Part shown: in pieces, positions 1 to 9,763 of the stretch
Layout of the letters: each line of letters opens with the position of its first letter
How positions within the stretch are numbered: position 1 is the first letter of the stretch
Assembly: GCA_963717515.1 (NCBI GenBank)
Contig: OY970338.1
Span: forward strand, 1,054,001 to 1,118,000
Source: CAYXZQ01 sp963717515
Lineage (GTDB): Archaea > Nanobdellota > Nanobdellia > Woesearchaeales > DSVV01
Length of the DNA: 64,000 nucleotides
Direction: 5' to 3'
The notes under the pieces: generated by a model
What the model was told of the DNA's origin: nothing
What the model saw: the letters and a program-made list of their open reading frames with translations, nothing else
Database searches by the model: none
Position numbers and translations under genes: made by a program

Positions 1-1
1 A

Positions 2-2344
2 AGCAGGCAGCAGCTTATAGGCAGATACGGGATAAAGATTGCAGGAGAGAATTATATCACTGTGCAGGATTTTGAGATAGAAGAAGTCAATGAGGCCATA
101 CTGATGAATGGTGGATCTTCCTATCTCAGGGTTAAAAGAAACCTGATGCATGACACCCTCGATGACTGCTTTGAGATAGCGCAGTCAAACAATGCGGTCA
201 TCGGAGGGAGCCGGGAGGACGGAAACCATTTCTATGACTGCGGATCAGGGACCGGTGCAGCAGATGTCGTTTCAGATAATGCGGATTACGTAGTCGTATC
301 TTATAATTGGATAGAGGGTGGGCTGAAGCATGACAGGGGCATCGACGGGGTCACATTGAATTCATATTCCAACAACTGGCTGATTGAGTACAACCTCATA
401 GAGAACCACAATGACGACGTCTGGGAAGCCCCGTCACCTTACGAGGGCACGCCCTCGCTCCAGGGATACGGTGAGAACGGTGTCGACATAAAGCATCAGT
501 GCCATGACGTGGTTGTGAGGGGAAACGTCATCCGCGGACACCATTACGAGCCCGGCGTAGTCATACATGGAAGGGGATACAATGTCTATATCTACGGCAA
601 TGAGATAACCGACAACAGCGATGGGATATACGTGTTCTCGAACCCCGGCGACCTGAGCACTGAGCAGCCCAGCAGGAACATCCACATATGGGCGAATGTG
701 TTCAATGACAACCAGGGCCCGGCGATGTCTTTCGAGCAGTCCCCTGCAGGAGGGTCGGACCCGACTGAGCCGCATCATCTCTTCGTCTACAACAACATGT
801 TCGCAAGAAACGTCCTTGAGCCTACAAGCAGCGTCACATCTGCAGTGATGTGGTTTGCCGGGGCATCATCATACCTCAGGGACCTAAACAACATATTCTA
901 TGACAACAGGCCGACGCAGAGCCTCAAGCACCATGAAGTGTTCACTTACGGCACATGGAAGACATTCGATTCTGATTCCAATTCAGAGCATGCATACAAC
1001 ACGTATTATGACCCCGGAAAGACATCGTATTTCAGGTGGTACAATTCTGACGGAACATACACATCCCATGACCTTGCCTGGGTGCAATCGAACACTGGTC
1101 TCGCGGAAAATTCCTATGACAGGGACCCGGGGATGAAGGACCCGGAGGATGATGATTTCTGGGCAGCAGGGAGCAGCTCAAGCATGGTGGGAAGCGGGGC
1201 AGACATATCAGACGACTTGCTTCCCGCAAGGATGTACTTCCTGGATGACAATTCTGTCTGGGTTGACTTTTCTTATTCTGTAGGCCTTGACAAATCCACT
1301 GACTGGACAACCAATCCGCCTACTGTCGTATTTTCGACACGCTCTCCCGGAGCATGGGACAGAGGAGCTTATGTTTTTTCAGGCAGAACCCAGGCTTACC
1401 GATGCACAGGCACAATCACTGCGAATGCAGCTGCTTATGACAGCGAGGAAAGCAGCAATTTGGCAATTGACACGCCCTGGACCTACTCTGCAACAGACAC
1501 GACGACAAAATGCCAGTACCAATGCAGCTCAGGATCAAATTGGGATGGAAGCTCATGCACTCAACAGCAGACACAGACAAAAACCTACACAGTCCTGAAA
1601 GCACAAACACCTCCTGTCATCGACGGAAACATAGACGAATTCGCAAACGCAAATGCAATCACACTGGCAAGCCCCTACGGAACAACAGGAACATTCAGAT
1701 TCCTGTGGGACAGCAACGCATTTTACGTCGCTGCAGAGGTCCATGACTCAAACCTCAATGCAAACCTATCACAGCAGGAAGATGGCGACTTATACTCTGA
1801 TGACAGCCTTGAGATGATGCTTGACACTCTCGACAACAAAGGCTCACACATACAGAATGACGATTACAAGTTCTATGTCAATGTGAACAATCTCCTTGCA
1901 GACAGCCAGGCTTATGACATGGGCTGGGATTCAGGGATGATTCCTGCAGTCGTTGTGACAGGGACAATCAACAACAACGCAGATACAGACACTGGCTATA
2001 CTATCGAGGCGAGGATCCCCTGGTCAGGCTGGGCATCGCCTTCAGACAATTCTGTCTGGGGGATGAACCTTGCGCTCAACGACAGGCCTGACACATCAAC
2101 CTACCCTTCTGACACTGAGTGGTCAGGCTCTTCGACAAACATCCCTAACGATGAGGGAGAATTGACTTTTTCGTCGCAATTTGTCACAACTTCAGGAAGC
2201 ACATGCAGAAATGCAGCAGACTCAGACAATGACAGTGTCATTTCAATCTCTGAGCTGATCGATTACATCTCGCATTGGAAATCAGGGAGCGTTACGATAA
2301 GCAGTCTGATTGATGCGATATCAAAGTGGAAGGGTGGCTGCTGA
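2..2344 (+). CDS. Secreted beta-helix protein with CBM9-like domain and dockerin-like tag (5' partial)
   Basis: The frame is open to the left edge, so the true start and signal peptide lie outside the window; the GTG at 62 is internal. Roughly the first 460 residues are a right-handed parallel beta-helix with repeated N-V-I/Y-I-Y-x-N rungs, a fold typical of polysaccharide lyases and related enzymes. Next comes a ~53-residue Cys-rich module (about 1399-1560) also found in the genes at 9764 and 12258, then a CBM9-like beta-sandwich (about 1590-2190, starting near PPVIDGNIDE). The last 45 residues are the dockerin-like tag with an EF-hand-like D-x-D-x-D loop, ending in Gly-Cys. It is the first gene of an array of similar secreted proteins. 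The substrate cannot be read from the sequence; fold assignments rest on repeat pattern and motif. Confidence 0.85.
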   Translation, partial: SRQQLIGRYGIKIAGENYITVQDFEIEEVNEAILMNGGSSYLRVKRNLMHDTLDDCFEIAQSNNAVIGGSREDGNHFYDCGSGTGAADVVSDNADYVVVSYNWIEGGLKHDRGIDGVTLNSYSNNWLIEYNLIENHNDDVWEAPSPYEGTPSLQGYGENGVDIKHQCHDVVVRGNVIRGHHYEPGVVIHGRGYNVYIYGNEITDNSDGIYVFSNPGDLSTEQPSRNIHIWANVFNDNQGPAMSFEQSPAGGSDPTEPHHLFVYNNMFARNVLEPTSSVTSAVMWFAGASSYLRDLNNIFYDNRPTQSLKHHEVFTYGTWKTFDSDSNSEHAYNTYYDPGKTSYFRWYNSDGTYTSHDLAWVQSNTGLAENSYDRDPGMKDPEDDDFWAAGSSSSMVGSGADISDDLLPARMYFLDDNSVWVDFSYSVGLDKSTDWTTNPPTVVFSTRSPGAWDRGAYVFSGRTQAYRCTGTITANAAAYDSEESSNLAIDTPWTYSATDTTTKCQYQCSSGSNWDGSSCTQQQTQTKTYTVLKAQTPPVIDGNIDEFANANAITLASPYGTTGTFRFLWDSNAFYVAAEVHDSNLNANLSQQEDGDLYSDDSLEMMLDTLDNKGSHIQNDDYKFYVNVNNLLADSQAYDMGWDSGMIPAVVVTGTINNNADTDTGYTIEARIPWSGWASPSDNSVWGMNLALNDRPDTSTYPSDTEWSGSSTNIPNDEGELTFSSQFVTTSGSTCRNAADSDNDSVISISELIDYISHWKSGSVTISSLIDAISKWKGGC

Positions 2345-2350
2345 AGAAAG

Positions 2351-2358
2351 ATATAAAT
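2351..2358 (+). promoter_or_regulatory. TATA box of the beta-helix gene at 2382
   Basis: ATATAAAT is centred 27 bp before the ATG at 2382, directly after the previous stop codon. No Shine-Dalgarno sequence lies between, so the transcript is probably leaderless. Confidence 0.7.
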
Positions 2359-2381
2359 AGCAATCAACTCAATACCTCAAC

Positions 2382-4973
2382 ATGAAAAAGAGAGCCATAC
2401 CTGCGATCTGTCTGACATTTTTCATAGTAATCGTCGGTTTTGTATCGTCTGCTGATTGTTCGGTCCCGCCGTCTGTCTCTGTCGTCTCTCCGGCAACCTG
2501 CCCTGGCCTCAAACCAGGAGACACTGTCTTTGTCGAATCAGGTTACAGGGGCGCTCTCCAGATAAGGGACCTGCATGGTACGGACGGCAACCCAATCAAG
2601 ATAATCAATCAAGGTGGTGCTGTCGACATCGATGCAGGCGGTGGATGGGTCGGCATCTGGATAAGGAATTCTGATCATCTCACCATCACAGGAACTGGTT
2701 CGGGAAATGAATATGGCTTCGTGGTCCATGATGTCTCAAATACAGCAGTATTCGGGCAGGAAAAGACAGGATACCTCGACATCGACCACGTGGAAGTGCA
2801 CGGCTCGGCAATAGGCATGTCTGTCAAGACAGTGAATGACATCAATGCGGACCCTGTCCTGCGGGGAGAATGGGTGCAGCACAACACGACCATCCATCAT
2901 TGTTATGTCCATGACATAAGCGGCGAAGCTATGTATATAGGAAGCTCCTCATGGCAAAGCGGTGTTGAGCCTGAGCTTGACGGTGTTTATATCTATGATA
3001 ATCTCATCACCAATATAGGCTATGAATGCATACAGGTCGGCAGTGCACCCGACAATGTAGAGGTCCATGACAATCTTTGCGTTAACGCATCTTTGTCCAC
3101 AGATGGAAGCCCTCCGACCGGAGCGAACAGCGCAACCGCATTCATTATAAACCACGGTACGACAGGAGACTGGTACAGCAACAGGATAATCAATGCAGGC
3201 GGAAGAGGTATCTATTCCCAGGGAACAGGGAACTATGACATCTACAACAACCTGATCGCAAATACAGGCATCAAGGGCTGGGATGGAATCAGCGATGGCA
3301 TAACCGTAGTGACTGGCGGCGATGGCACAATCAGATTCAACACCATAGTGGACGCAAAGAACGACGGTATCGATGTCACAGGGGATCCTTCTGTGAGAGA
3401 CAACATCATCGCAGGGTATGGCAGCTCGGCAGTCAGGGGAGGAAACGCATTCAATAACCTGGCAAGCGTTTCTTTGGGCACAATAGGATTTGTGAATCCT
3501 GACCTTGATGATTTCCATCTGCTTCCAGGCTCGCCTGCAGTCGATTCAGGAAGTTCCGGCTATCCCGCTTCCGACCTTGAAGGGACTGCCCGGCCCCAGG
3601 GTGCCGGTCCGGACATCGGTGCGTATGAGCTAAAGGGATCCATACAGCCACAGGATGAGACCTACTATGTTTATCCGTCTGATTCAATCGTGGACGGCCG
3701 GACATTTTGCGATGGACCCTGCACATCCTCTGACACTATAATAATCAAGGGCGGAACAAGAGGGGCTCTTGAATTCCGGAACCTGGACGGGAAAGGAAAT
3801 TATATATCCATCCTAAATGAAGACAGCACAGAGAAAGTGGTGATATCTACAGGCTCTACAAACGCCCTGACTATCACAAAAAGCGATTATGTCGATTTGG
3901 AGGGCAACACAAATCCAGATTTCGCATACGGAATAAAGATAATCAGGACAACGGATTCAGGGAGGGATATCGCGATCCTTGGAGGCAGCGATCATATAAG
4001 GATAGGTCACACAGAACTGTTGTTCCAGGCATCAGGGTCCGACGGAACAGGAATCCAGATAGGGTATGATAATGAAGGATCGTCTGTATTATACGACGCT
4101 ATTGAGATACATCATAACTTTATCCACGACACCCCCTATTCCGGGATGTATCTTGGGCATAACCAAGGGCCTGAATATGACAATGATGACCCTTTTGTTG
4201 CTGATATTTCGGTCCATGATAACATACTAGAGGATCTCGGGGCTTATGGATTTAATGTAAAGGGTGTAAGTCCGGCCTCAGGGCCATGCTATATCTACAA
4301 TAACACCATCAGGCGAACAGGATTGATCTGGTCTGATCCAGCAAAAGCGCACGGCATCTCAGTACATATGTTCTTTGGCACCTCTGCAGAAATATATGAT
4401 AATCTTATCGAAGATACAGAAGGCGCAGGATTGATAATTGGCGGAGGCGCTCATTCAGACGGCGGCGCTGCACACAATGTTCATGACAACATAATTGCCG
4501 GTTGCGGAGCAGATGGCGATTCACATTACGGTCATGGGATACTTACAGAAGAATACAGCAACAATGCGCATATCTATGATAACATCATAGTACAGCCAAC
4601 AAGATATGGCTTGCATAACGAATGGGGGACAGGTACACAACACATTGATAGAAACTTGGTATGCGATCCGGGTATTGGATATCTACAGCCAGATCCACAG
4701 TTTGTTGAAGGGACAGGAGCAGATGCAAACATATACTATCCTGACTGCGCCGACGCGGGTTTTTCTGCATGGTCAGACGACGGCGACTACAGCAATGACA
4801 AATTTAAGGTAGCTGGACCCTCTGACAGCATGTGCGGCTCTTTTGCTGACCTGGACAACGACGGGGCAATCACGATTTCAGAATTGATTGATTATATTTC
4901 CAGCTGGAAAACAGGTGGTGTGACAATCAGCAGCCTTATAGACGCCATAGGGAAGTGGAAGTCCGGTTGCTGA
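2382..4973 (+). CDS. Secreted double beta-helix protein with dockerin-like tag
   Basis: The protein has 863 aa. A signal peptide (MKKR, then a hydrophobic stretch ending near VSSADC) is followed by two tandem right-handed beta-helix domains, about residues 30-420 and 425-800. The two halves open alike: a P-x-D-T-V/I-x-x-x-x-G-x-R-G-A-L pattern appears in both (YRGALQIRDL and TRGALEFRNL), so the protein arose by internal duplication. Repeated I-Y-D/N-N-x-I rungs mark the helix. The C-terminal ~46 residues are the dockerin-like tag (DLDNDGAITISELIDYI) ending in Ser-Gly-Cys. The family includes polysaccharide lyases and epimerases, but no catalytic residues can be assigned. The start is set by the leaderless promoter. 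Confidence 0.88.
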   Translation: MKKRAIPAICLTFFIVIVGFVSSADCSVPPSVSVVSPATCPGLKPGDTVFVESGYRGALQIRDLHGTDGNPIKIINQGGAVDIDAGGGWVGIWIRNSDHLTITGTGSGNEYGFVVHDVSNTAVFGQEKTGYLDIDHVEVHGSAIGMSVKTVNDINADPVLRGEWVQHNTTIHHCYVHDISGEAMYIGSSSWQSGVEPELDGVYIYDNLITNIGYECIQVGSAPDNVEVHDNLCVNASLSTDGSPPTGANSATAFIINHGTTGDWYSNRIINAGGRGIYSQGTGNYDIYNNLIANTGIKGWDGISDGITVVTGGDGTIRFNTIVDAKNDGIDVTGDPSVRDNIIAGYGSSAVRGGNAFNNLASVSLGTIGFVNPDLDDFHLLPGSPAVDSGSSGYPASDLEGTARPQGAGPDIGAYELKGSIQPQDETYYVYPSDSIVDGRTFCDGPCTSSDTIIIKGGTRGALEFRNLDGKGNYISILNEDSTEKVVISTGSTNALTITKSDYVDLEGNTNPDFAYGIKIIRTTDSGRDIAILGGSDHIRIGHTELLFQASGSDGTGIQIGYDNEGSSVLYDAIEIHHNFIHDTPYSGMYLGHNQGPEYDNDDPFVADISVHDNILEDLGAYGFNVKGVSPASGPCYIYNNTIRRTGLIWSDPAKAHGISVHMFFGTSAEIYDNLIEDTEGAGLIIGGGAHSDGGAAHNVHDNIIAGCGADGDSHYGHGILTEEYSNNAHIYDNIIVQPTRYGLHNEWGTGTQHIDRNLVCDPGIGYLQPDPQFVEGTGADANIYYPDCADAGFSAWSDDGDYSNDKFKVAGPSDSMCGSFADLDNDGAITISELIDYISSWKTGGVTISSLIDAIGKWKSGC

Positions 4974-4980
4974 AGAAAAA

Positions 4981-4988
4981 TATATATA
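4981..4988 (+). promoter_or_regulatory. TATA box of the gene at 5014
   Basis: TATATATA is centred about 29 bp before the ATG at 5014, just after the upstream stop. There is no Shine-Dalgarno sequence, consistent with a leaderless mRNA. Confidence 0.65.
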
Positions 4989-5013
4989 CTTCCGGATTCA
5001 GGACAACATACTG

Positions 5014-7827
5014 ATGAAAAAAGAAGCGGTCTTTGTCCTGATGCTTGTAATCATGTCATTCCATGTATCGGCTGCGACACTTCATGTGGGAAGCGGGCAG
5101 ACGTTTGCAACAATCCAGTCTGCTGTAAACGCTGCAAACTCCGGTGATATCATCAAGGTCCATCCCGGCACGTACCATGAGACTGTCACTGTATCAAAGA
5201 ACGACCTGACTATAGAAGGATATGACCCGAAGAACCCCCCGGTGCTCGATGGTGCTGACCTTGATTTTGCGAATTCTGCCCACACCTGGACGCACGTGCA
5301 GGGAAGTATCTACAGGACAGCCTATGACTTCCCTTTCCCACACCTTACCCCCTCCACCTTTACAGACGCCGCCTACACTTCCGAGGCTACCGGCCATAGA
5401 GGAGACCCAATCATGACCGTCTATGAAGATGATATCTGGCTCAGGGGTTACGAGGGTTTGATGAAGCCTGCATTATCCTACCCATACAGCAGCATATCTG
5501 ATCTAGACCCTTCCACAGATGATTCTTCAGACAGCGATAGGGAGATAAGGATCGCAGGAAGATTCTATTATGATGATGCAGCGAACCAGCTGTATGTCTG
5601 GACAGCAAAAGAACACGGAGAGGACAGCCCTTCAAACCATAAGTATTACATCCCTGTCCTCAAGAACCTTATAGTGATAAAGGCTAAAGACGTGATTGTC
5701 AGGAACATCATCATGAAGCATTCATATTATTACGCTGTCGATGTCGAGAGAGGCGGGGATAATGCTGTAATAGAGAACTGCTATGTCATAAATACAGGCC
5801 CTTCAGCAGTCGAGGTAAACAGCGCTCCAAACGTGAGGGTCCTGAATAATTTTATCCAGATCAAAGGCTTTTTTGAGAGGCAGGATTATATCAGCACCAG
5901 ATACAACATACTGAAGAACACCATGATCAATGTATACGGCTACAACCTGGCCAAGAACTGTGAGATTGCAGGGAATGTGATTACAGGCGCATACGGTGTC
6001 ATTGCAAAGGGCCAGAACTGCAGGGTCCACGACAATATAATATCCAAGAGCCAGTCCATATTGATCCAGCCACAGGTGGAGAGCTCGACGACGCAGCCAG
6101 CAGGATACGACCAGAACGTAAGCATATATCACAACATACTCCATCACGCAGACTTCTCGGCATTCACATCGTACAACACATTTTCAAGCGACCTTAATGT
6201 ATATTACGGCCCGATCTATTTCTACAGGAACGTAATGTATGCCATCCCGCAGATAAACAAGGACGGCTGCCAGGACACGCCCTGCGACTCGACGCCTGAC
6301 GTGTTCATCTACCAGAATACGTTCGTGTTCGCAAAGAGCATAGTCCATCACCCTTATGCTTATCCTGTCAGAAAAAGCACTGTCTATCGAAACAATATCG
6401 TACAGTTCAGGGAGGGGTGCATGGAGATGTATTGGATTTATACAAGCAAGGACCCTGCAAAGGGCTGGTCCTATTTCCCTTTTACCGCAGGGCCTGATTC
6501 TGATTACAATATCTATCTGAGGCAATCCCAATGCGGCTGGTCGCAGATAGCGAGATTCCGGTTGACAAACGACCCGGAGCTGCAGTCTTATTCTGAAGGG
6601 CAGTTCAGCCTGATGCAGACGCAGACAGGGTTCGATACCCACAGCAGGGAAGCAGATCCTGATTTTGTCCACGGCAGCGAGTTTGCCACTGCCAATCCTT
6701 TCAATATCGATTATGACATATTCTCGACAATGGATTACAGGGACGTGATAAACCAGGGATACATGAACCTGTACAACCAATACTTCTCTTCCCTCTATCA
6801 CTATTTTGATGTCCAACCGTCAAGCCCAGCCATCGACAAAGGTGAGAAACTTCCGTCTTCATGGCCGGATACAGTGACCATAACTGACGGAAAACCGGAC
6901 ATAGGCGCTGTCGAGTACGGCGCATCTCCATGCACAGTTCACTGGACATGCACTGACTGGTCAGGATGGTCGAACTGCGTGAATAATGCGCAGACAAGGA
7001 CAAGGACATGCACTGACTCGAACAACTGCGGCACAACTTCAGGCAAGCCCCAGGTGACAGATTCGCAATCCTGCAGTATGGCACCGGCTCTAGTCAGCCG
7101 ATGGGATTTTGAAAAAGGCTCAGGTGCGACTGTCGAGGATTCGGTAGGGAACAATGACGGCACCATAAGCGGGGCGACATGGACGACTGGGAGCAGGACA
7201 GGGGGGCATGCGCTGGACTTCGACGGGGTGGATGATCATGTCCATATAGCCGATGACGCTTCGCTGGACCCTTCTTATGCCACGGTAAGCCTTTGGTTCA
7301 GACCAGACAGCCTGCCAGACAATACAGGCCTTATCGCAAAAGGTGACAACAGCAACAGGCAGTACTGGATATGGATCTATGACGGGAACATAAGCCTTGA
7401 GATTGACAATGGCGGACATTACAACAACATCTACTCCCTGCAGCTAGGTGCATGGTATAATCTTGCTGTCACATATGACGGTTCAGATATAATCACCTAC
7501 ATCAATGGAAATGAGGTCGACAGGAAACCCCAGGAAACAGGTCCGCTATTAATGTCTGATGGGCCTTTTTATATAGGGAAGCTTCCAGGCTACACGTCTT
7601 TTGACGGGACGATCGACGATGTGAGGCTTTATAATTACGCCCTCAGCCAATCAGATATTAAAGAGATATTTGATTCAGCAGGCAGCATGTGCGGAAAAGC
7701 TGACATCAACACTGACGGTTCTGTTACAATATCGGAACTGATAGGCTTCATCTCCAGATGGAAGTCAGGTAATACGACTATCGATGAGCTCATCAGTGCA
7801 ATCAGCAAATGGAGGGGCGGGTGCTGA
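5014..7827 (+). CDS. Secreted beta-helix/TSP1-like/LamG protein with dockerin-like tag
   Basis: The protein has 937 aa. A signal peptide (ending near HVSAA) precedes a right-handed beta-helix that opens with a classic QTFATIQSAVNAA-NSGDIIKVHPGTY segment (residues ~25-635). A short Cys/Trp-rich thrombospondin-1-like module follows (~637-690, WTCTDWSGWSNC), then a LamG/concanavalin-like domain (~692-890). That LamG domain is very close to the one in the gene at 25186; both contain NTGLIAKGDNSNRQYW. The dockerin-like tag (INTDGSVTISELIGFI ... WRGGC) is terminal. Together the modules suggest a secreted carbohydrate-active or carbohydrate-binding protein. The next gene starts within this stop codon (TGATG), so the two are translationally coupled. 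Confidence 0.88.
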   Translation: MKKEAVFVLMLVIMSFHVSAATLHVGSGQTFATIQSAVNAANSGDIIKVHPGTYHETVTVSKNDLTIEGYDPKNPPVLDGADLDFANSAHTWTHVQGSIYRTAYDFPFPHLTPSTFTDAAYTSEATGHRGDPIMTVYEDDIWLRGYEGLMKPALSYPYSSISDLDPSTDDSSDSDREIRIAGRFYYDDAANQLYVWTAKEHGEDSPSNHKYYIPVLKNLIVIKAKDVIVRNIIMKHSYYYAVDVERGGDNAVIENCYVINTGPSAVEVNSAPNVRVLNNFIQIKGFFERQDYISTRYNILKNTMINVYGYNLAKNCEIAGNVITGAYGVIAKGQNCRVHDNIISKSQSILIQPQVESSTTQPAGYDQNVSIYHNILHHADFSAFTSYNTFSSDLNVYYGPIYFYRNVMYAIPQINKDGCQDTPCDSTPDVFIYQNTFVFAKSIVHHPYAYPVRKSTVYRNNIVQFREGCMEMYWIYTSKDPAKGWSYFPFTAGPDSDYNIYLRQSQCGWSQIARFRLTNDPELQSYSEGQFSLMQTQTGFDTHSREADPDFVHGSEFATANPFNIDYDIFSTMDYRDVINQGYMNLYNQYFSSLYHYFDVQPSSPAIDKGEKLPSSWPDTVTITDGKPDIGAVEYGASPCTVHWTCTDWSGWSNCVNNAQTRTRTCTDSNNCGTTSGKPQVTDSQSCSMAPALVSRWDFEKGSGATVEDSVGNNDGTISGATWTTGSRTGGHALDFDGVDDHVHIADDASLDPSYATVSLWFRPDSLPDNTGLIAKGDNSNRQYWIWIYDGNISLEIDNGGHYNNIYSLQLGAWYNLAVTYDGSDIITYINGNEVDRKPQETGPLLMSDGPFYIGKLPGYTSFDGTIDDVRLYNYALSQSDIKEIFDSAGSMCGKADINTDGSVTISELIGFISRWKSGNTTIDELISAISKWRGGC

Positions 7828-9719
7828 TGGGAAAAGAATTATTTATTGTCGTATCATTATTAATGATGATGCCCATAGCATCTTTTTCATCAGGAGCATC
7901 AGCAACATCCCCATATCCTCATAGTTCTGTGATTGCAGGGATAACATTCCACCAGTCCACACTGGTCAAGGCCGCGCCCGGAAGCGACCAGTTCGGCTAC
8001 ACGACAGCATCTGACGGCAATATCTATGTATCCTGGGGTGATGGAGGAGGATTCGGAGGGACAAACTCCCTGGGCAGGGCAAGCATGGGTGTTACGAGAA
8101 TAGAGGGCACGCCACCTTCCTGGACACCCAATAATGTGTGGGGAGGGGTTGACCCTGAATCCTCGCAGCCGAGCACACTTGGCAAGACAAGCAATGGAGT
8201 GATTGCAGTCAACGGCGCAATCTACCTCTATGTGGATGAGCAGGATGTCTGGACCAACAATGAGCTTTGGAAATCGACTGACCTAGGCATGACATGGACT
8301 GACCTCGGCCAGATGTTCGACGAGCCAGGCTCTGCATTCTCCGGAGCAGGGATCCTGCAGTTCGGCAAGAATTACCAAGGTGCAAGAGACAATTACATCT
8401 ACGGCTACAGCTCAAGCGAATATCCTGACGGGCTCGGGCTTTTCCGGGTTGATAAATCACATATTGAGAACAGGGCTTCATATCAATTCTATGCAGGTCT
8501 AGACAGTTCAGGGAATCCAACCTGGACGAATGACATCGGAAAGCACAAGCCAGTCTTTACAGACCCTGCAGGGACAGAATGGGGACAGACAGTGACCTAT
8601 GACCAATATCTCCATCGCTACCTGCTCTCTGTGAGGCACAACGGCGAATCAGGCGAGTGGGGGCTATTCGACGCTCCAGAGCCATGGGGGCCTTGGACCA
8701 CTGTCGCATACGGCACTGATTTTCCTGACTGGACATATTCCCAGGACCCTAACGGCGCAAGCGACAACAGGCCTGCATACATCCATAATTTCCCAGAGAA
8801 GTGGATGAGCCCTGACAGTGTGACATTGTGGCAGATCTCTGACAGGGGCGACCAGTTCAACCTTGTGAAAGCGACTCTTCAGCTTGTAGAGAAAAGCCAG
8901 CATTGCGGAGACGGGACTTGTGATTCCAATGAAAGCTGCTCATCATGCGAGTCTGACTGCAGCGCATGCGAAACACAGTGCTTGGACTCCATAGACAATG
9001 ACGGCGACAGCAAGGTTGACTCGGCTGATTCTGGATGCACTTCAGCATCTGATGATGACGAGAGCGACTGCGGAGATGGGATATGTGAGGGAGGGGAGAC
9101 CTGCTCTGAATGCGAATCCGACTGCGGGATTTGTGGAGATCACCTTGTATCGAATCCAGATGTGTCTTCAGGAGGTAACTATGAGATTATCTCCGACGGT
9201 CTGATTCAAGGGGTGCCTGTCTACATCGACAGGGATTTTATCTTCAGCTCTGTCCCTCCGGAGCTTGCGGGCAAGACATACATCAAGACAGCCAACGATG
9301 ACAAATCATCCAGCGGAATTTCCTTTCTGAGTTTCGAGGTCAACCAAGACGTCAGCGTCTATGTAGCCCATGACGACAGGATAATCACAAAACCCGTGTG
9401 GCTCTCGTCATTTGCTGATACAGGTGAGAAACTCGTGACCTCGGACACCCCTTTAAGTTTATATGAGAAAGATTTTTCTGCCGGAACAGTTACGCTTGGA
9501 GGAAATGGAGGAGATGTCACGAGCAGCATGTATTCAGTGATTGTCGTTCCTGGAAACAGCTCGTATTCAAGTAAGTGCGGTTCGGGCGCAGATTCAGACC
9601 CTGCTGACGGTGTCATATCGATCTCTGAACTCATGGATTATATATCTCAATGGAAATCCGGAAGCGTTTCAATCGGCAGCCTGATCGACGCGATAGGGAA
9701 ATGGAAGGACGGTCTGTGA
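7827..9719 (+). CDS. Secreted DUF4185-like propeller protein with Cys-rich repeats and dockerin-like tag
   Basis: I place the start at the ATG at 7827, which overlaps the previous stop as TGATG and gives MGKELFIVV, a clean signal peptide; an in-frame ATG 18 bases upstream would put charged residues first. The protein is 630 aa. Residues ~30-355 resemble the five-bladed propeller of the DUF4185/GH43-like class (IYVSWGDGGG, W-G-P-W near the end, NFPEKW). DUF4185 members have been described as endo-arabinanases, but activity here is unproven. Residues ~359-440 hold two CGDG-x-C-x3-E-x-C-x2-C Cys repeats, then a beta-sandwich containing VYVAHDDRI and GTVTLGGN. The terminal tag fits the dockerin-like family but ends in Gly-Leu, lacking the final Cys of its relatives. 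The gene at 12258 carries the same propeller type. Confidence 0.82.
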   Translation: MGKELFIVVSLLMMMPIASFSSGASATSPYPHSSVIAGITFHQSTLVKAAPGSDQFGYTTASDGNIYVSWGDGGGFGGTNSLGRASMGVTRIEGTPPSWTPNNVWGGVDPESSQPSTLGKTSNGVIAVNGAIYLYVDEQDVWTNNELWKSTDLGMTWTDLGQMFDEPGSAFSGAGILQFGKNYQGARDNYIYGYSSSEYPDGLGLFRVDKSHIENRASYQFYAGLDSSGNPTWTNDIGKHKPVFTDPAGTEWGQTVTYDQYLHRYLLSVRHNGESGEWGLFDAPEPWGPWTTVAYGTDFPDWTYSQDPNGASDNRPAYIHNFPEKWMSPDSVTLWQISDRGDQFNLVKATLQLVEKSQHCGDGTCDSNESCSSCESDCSACETQCLDSIDNDGDSKVDSADSGCTSASDDDESDCGDGICEGGETCSECESDCGICGDHLVSNPDVSSGGNYEIISDGLIQGVPVYIDRDFIFSSVPPELAGKTYIKTANDDKSSSGISFLSFEVNQDVSVYVAHDDRIITKPVWLSSFADTGEKLVTSDTPLSLYEKDFSAGTVTLGGNGGDVTSSMYSVIVVPGNSSYSSKCGSGADSDPADGVISISELMDYISQWKSGSVSIGSLIDAIGKWKDGL

Positions 9720-9730
9720 TTGACCAAAAA

Positions 9731-9739
9731 TAATATAAA
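9731..9739 (+). promoter_or_regulatory. TATA box of the gene at 9764
   Basis: TAATATAAA is centred 29 bp before the ATG at 9764, but only about 11 bp before the in-frame ATG at 9746. A start 11 bp from a TATA box would lie upstream of the expected transcription start, so 9764 is chosen. Confidence 0.65.
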
Positions 9740-9763
9740 CCCTGCATGGTTGAGAATACATTG

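Noticed and set aside
2949..3518. Open frame of 189 codons on the minus strand
   Set aside because: It is the mirror of beta-helix repeats in the plus-strand gene, an artefact of repetitive codons.
6184..6816. Open frame of 210 codons on the minus strand
   Set aside because: It lies entirely inside the strongly supported beta-helix gene and has no domain, promoter or ribosome-binding site.
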